A DNA stretch of 64,000 nt from JACCZR01 sp963830065. Lineage in GTDB: Bacteria > Actinomycetota > Thermoleophilia > Solirubrobacterales > Thermoleophilaceae. The stretch lies in contig CAWHLA010000010.1 in the NCBI GenBank assembly GCA_963830065.1, positions 62,001 to 126,000 on the forward strand, in the 5' to 3' direction. Below are positions 63,967 to 64,000 of the stretch, piece by piece; the first letter of the stretch is position 1; each line of letters starts with the position of its first letter. A program made the translations under genes and the position numbers. A model generated the notes under the pieces. It saw only the letters and a list, made by a program, of their open reading frames with translations. It had not been told where the DNA came from and made no database searches.

Positions 63967-64000
63967 GTGCCAGAGGACCTCTTCGCGCCCCGCTTTCCCG
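63967..64000 (+). CDS. Start of an unidentified gene (runs off the window)
   Basis: GTG at 63967 opens VPEDLFAPRFP, which continues past the end. TAGGGT (63954-63959) lies 7 bases upstream, the same leaderless pattern seen at other starts. Too short to assign. Confidence 0.45.
   Translation, partial: MPEDLFAPRFP

Overview
This window is very GC-rich chromosomal DNA from a high-GC Gram-positive bacterium. Gene content points to Actinomycetota: SepF, a GarA-like FHA protein next to a MerR regulator, an RsiG-like protein, a DesA3-type desaturase pair and a WS/DGAT wax ester synthase. The class Thermoleophilia (Solirubrobacterales-like) is my best guess from the 16S text and gene order, but I could not run a comparison. 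I see no mobile element, CRISPR array or tRNA gene. Coding density is very high, and many neighbours overlap by 1-4 bases (ATGA, GTGA, TGATG).

Layout. 1-2164: 5' part of a penicillin-binding protein (minus strand), then tyrS. 2165-7514: a complete rRNA operon (leader, 16S, spacer, 23S, 5S, terminator) with two long pre-rRNA processing stems. 7532-13382: a mixed block with a small membrane protein, two HD-domain proteins, a secreted glycoside-hydrolase-like protein, a YbgC-type thioesterase, a DUF389 membrane protein and an isocitrate/isopropylmalate dehydrogenase family enzyme. 13461-26608: a very compact plus-strand run, murA-hisZ-hisG-hisD-hisB-hisH-hisA-hisF-cca-pgeF-yggS, then (after one opposing hydrolase gene) sepF-proC-yggT-lspA-rluD. 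It joins histidine synthesis to the distal end of a division/cell-wall cluster. 26939-34786: rpsB-tsf-pyrH-frr-uppS-cdsA, a broken GAF-GGDEF/HD-GYP gene, dxr and rseP. 34835-40303: acyl-CoA ligase, an LPXTG surface protein, an ECF42-type sigma factor module and a NUDIX protein. 40317-45453: ispG, a second broken GGDEF/HD-GYP gene, proS and a CDP-alcohol phosphotransferase. 45506-49569: RsiG-like protein, zinc-ribbon FHA protein, MerR regulator, apt, SRPBCC protein and an alkyl-DHAP-synthase-like flavoenzyme. 49566-64000: an HTH/anti-sigma fusion, thioesterase, NAD synthetase, hydrolases, a frameshifted beta-lactamase-like gene, a YbaK protein, wax ester synthase, a c-di-AMP riboswitch controlling an RlpA-like protein, dinB, a 21-residue membrane peptide, a STAS protein, a TetR regulator divergent from a ferredoxin reductase/desaturase pair, and an SDR enzyme.

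How the genes work together. Isoprenoid and envelope functions recur: dxr and ispG feed the MEP pathway, uppS makes the undecaprenyl carrier, cdsA and the CDP-alcohol transferase make phospholipid headgroups, murA and the PBP make peptidoglycan, and sepF anchors the divisome. Nucleotide second messengers also recur. Both c-di-GMP turnover genes are disrupted at the GGDEF to HD-GYP junction, while a small protein with the c-di-GMP-binding signature of RsiG is intact, and a c-di-AMP riboswitch precedes a cell-wall enzyme gene. Many promoters appear to place the transcription start directly at the start codon (TAnnnT, 6-7 bases, then GTG or ATG), so leaderless mRNAs are probably common here.
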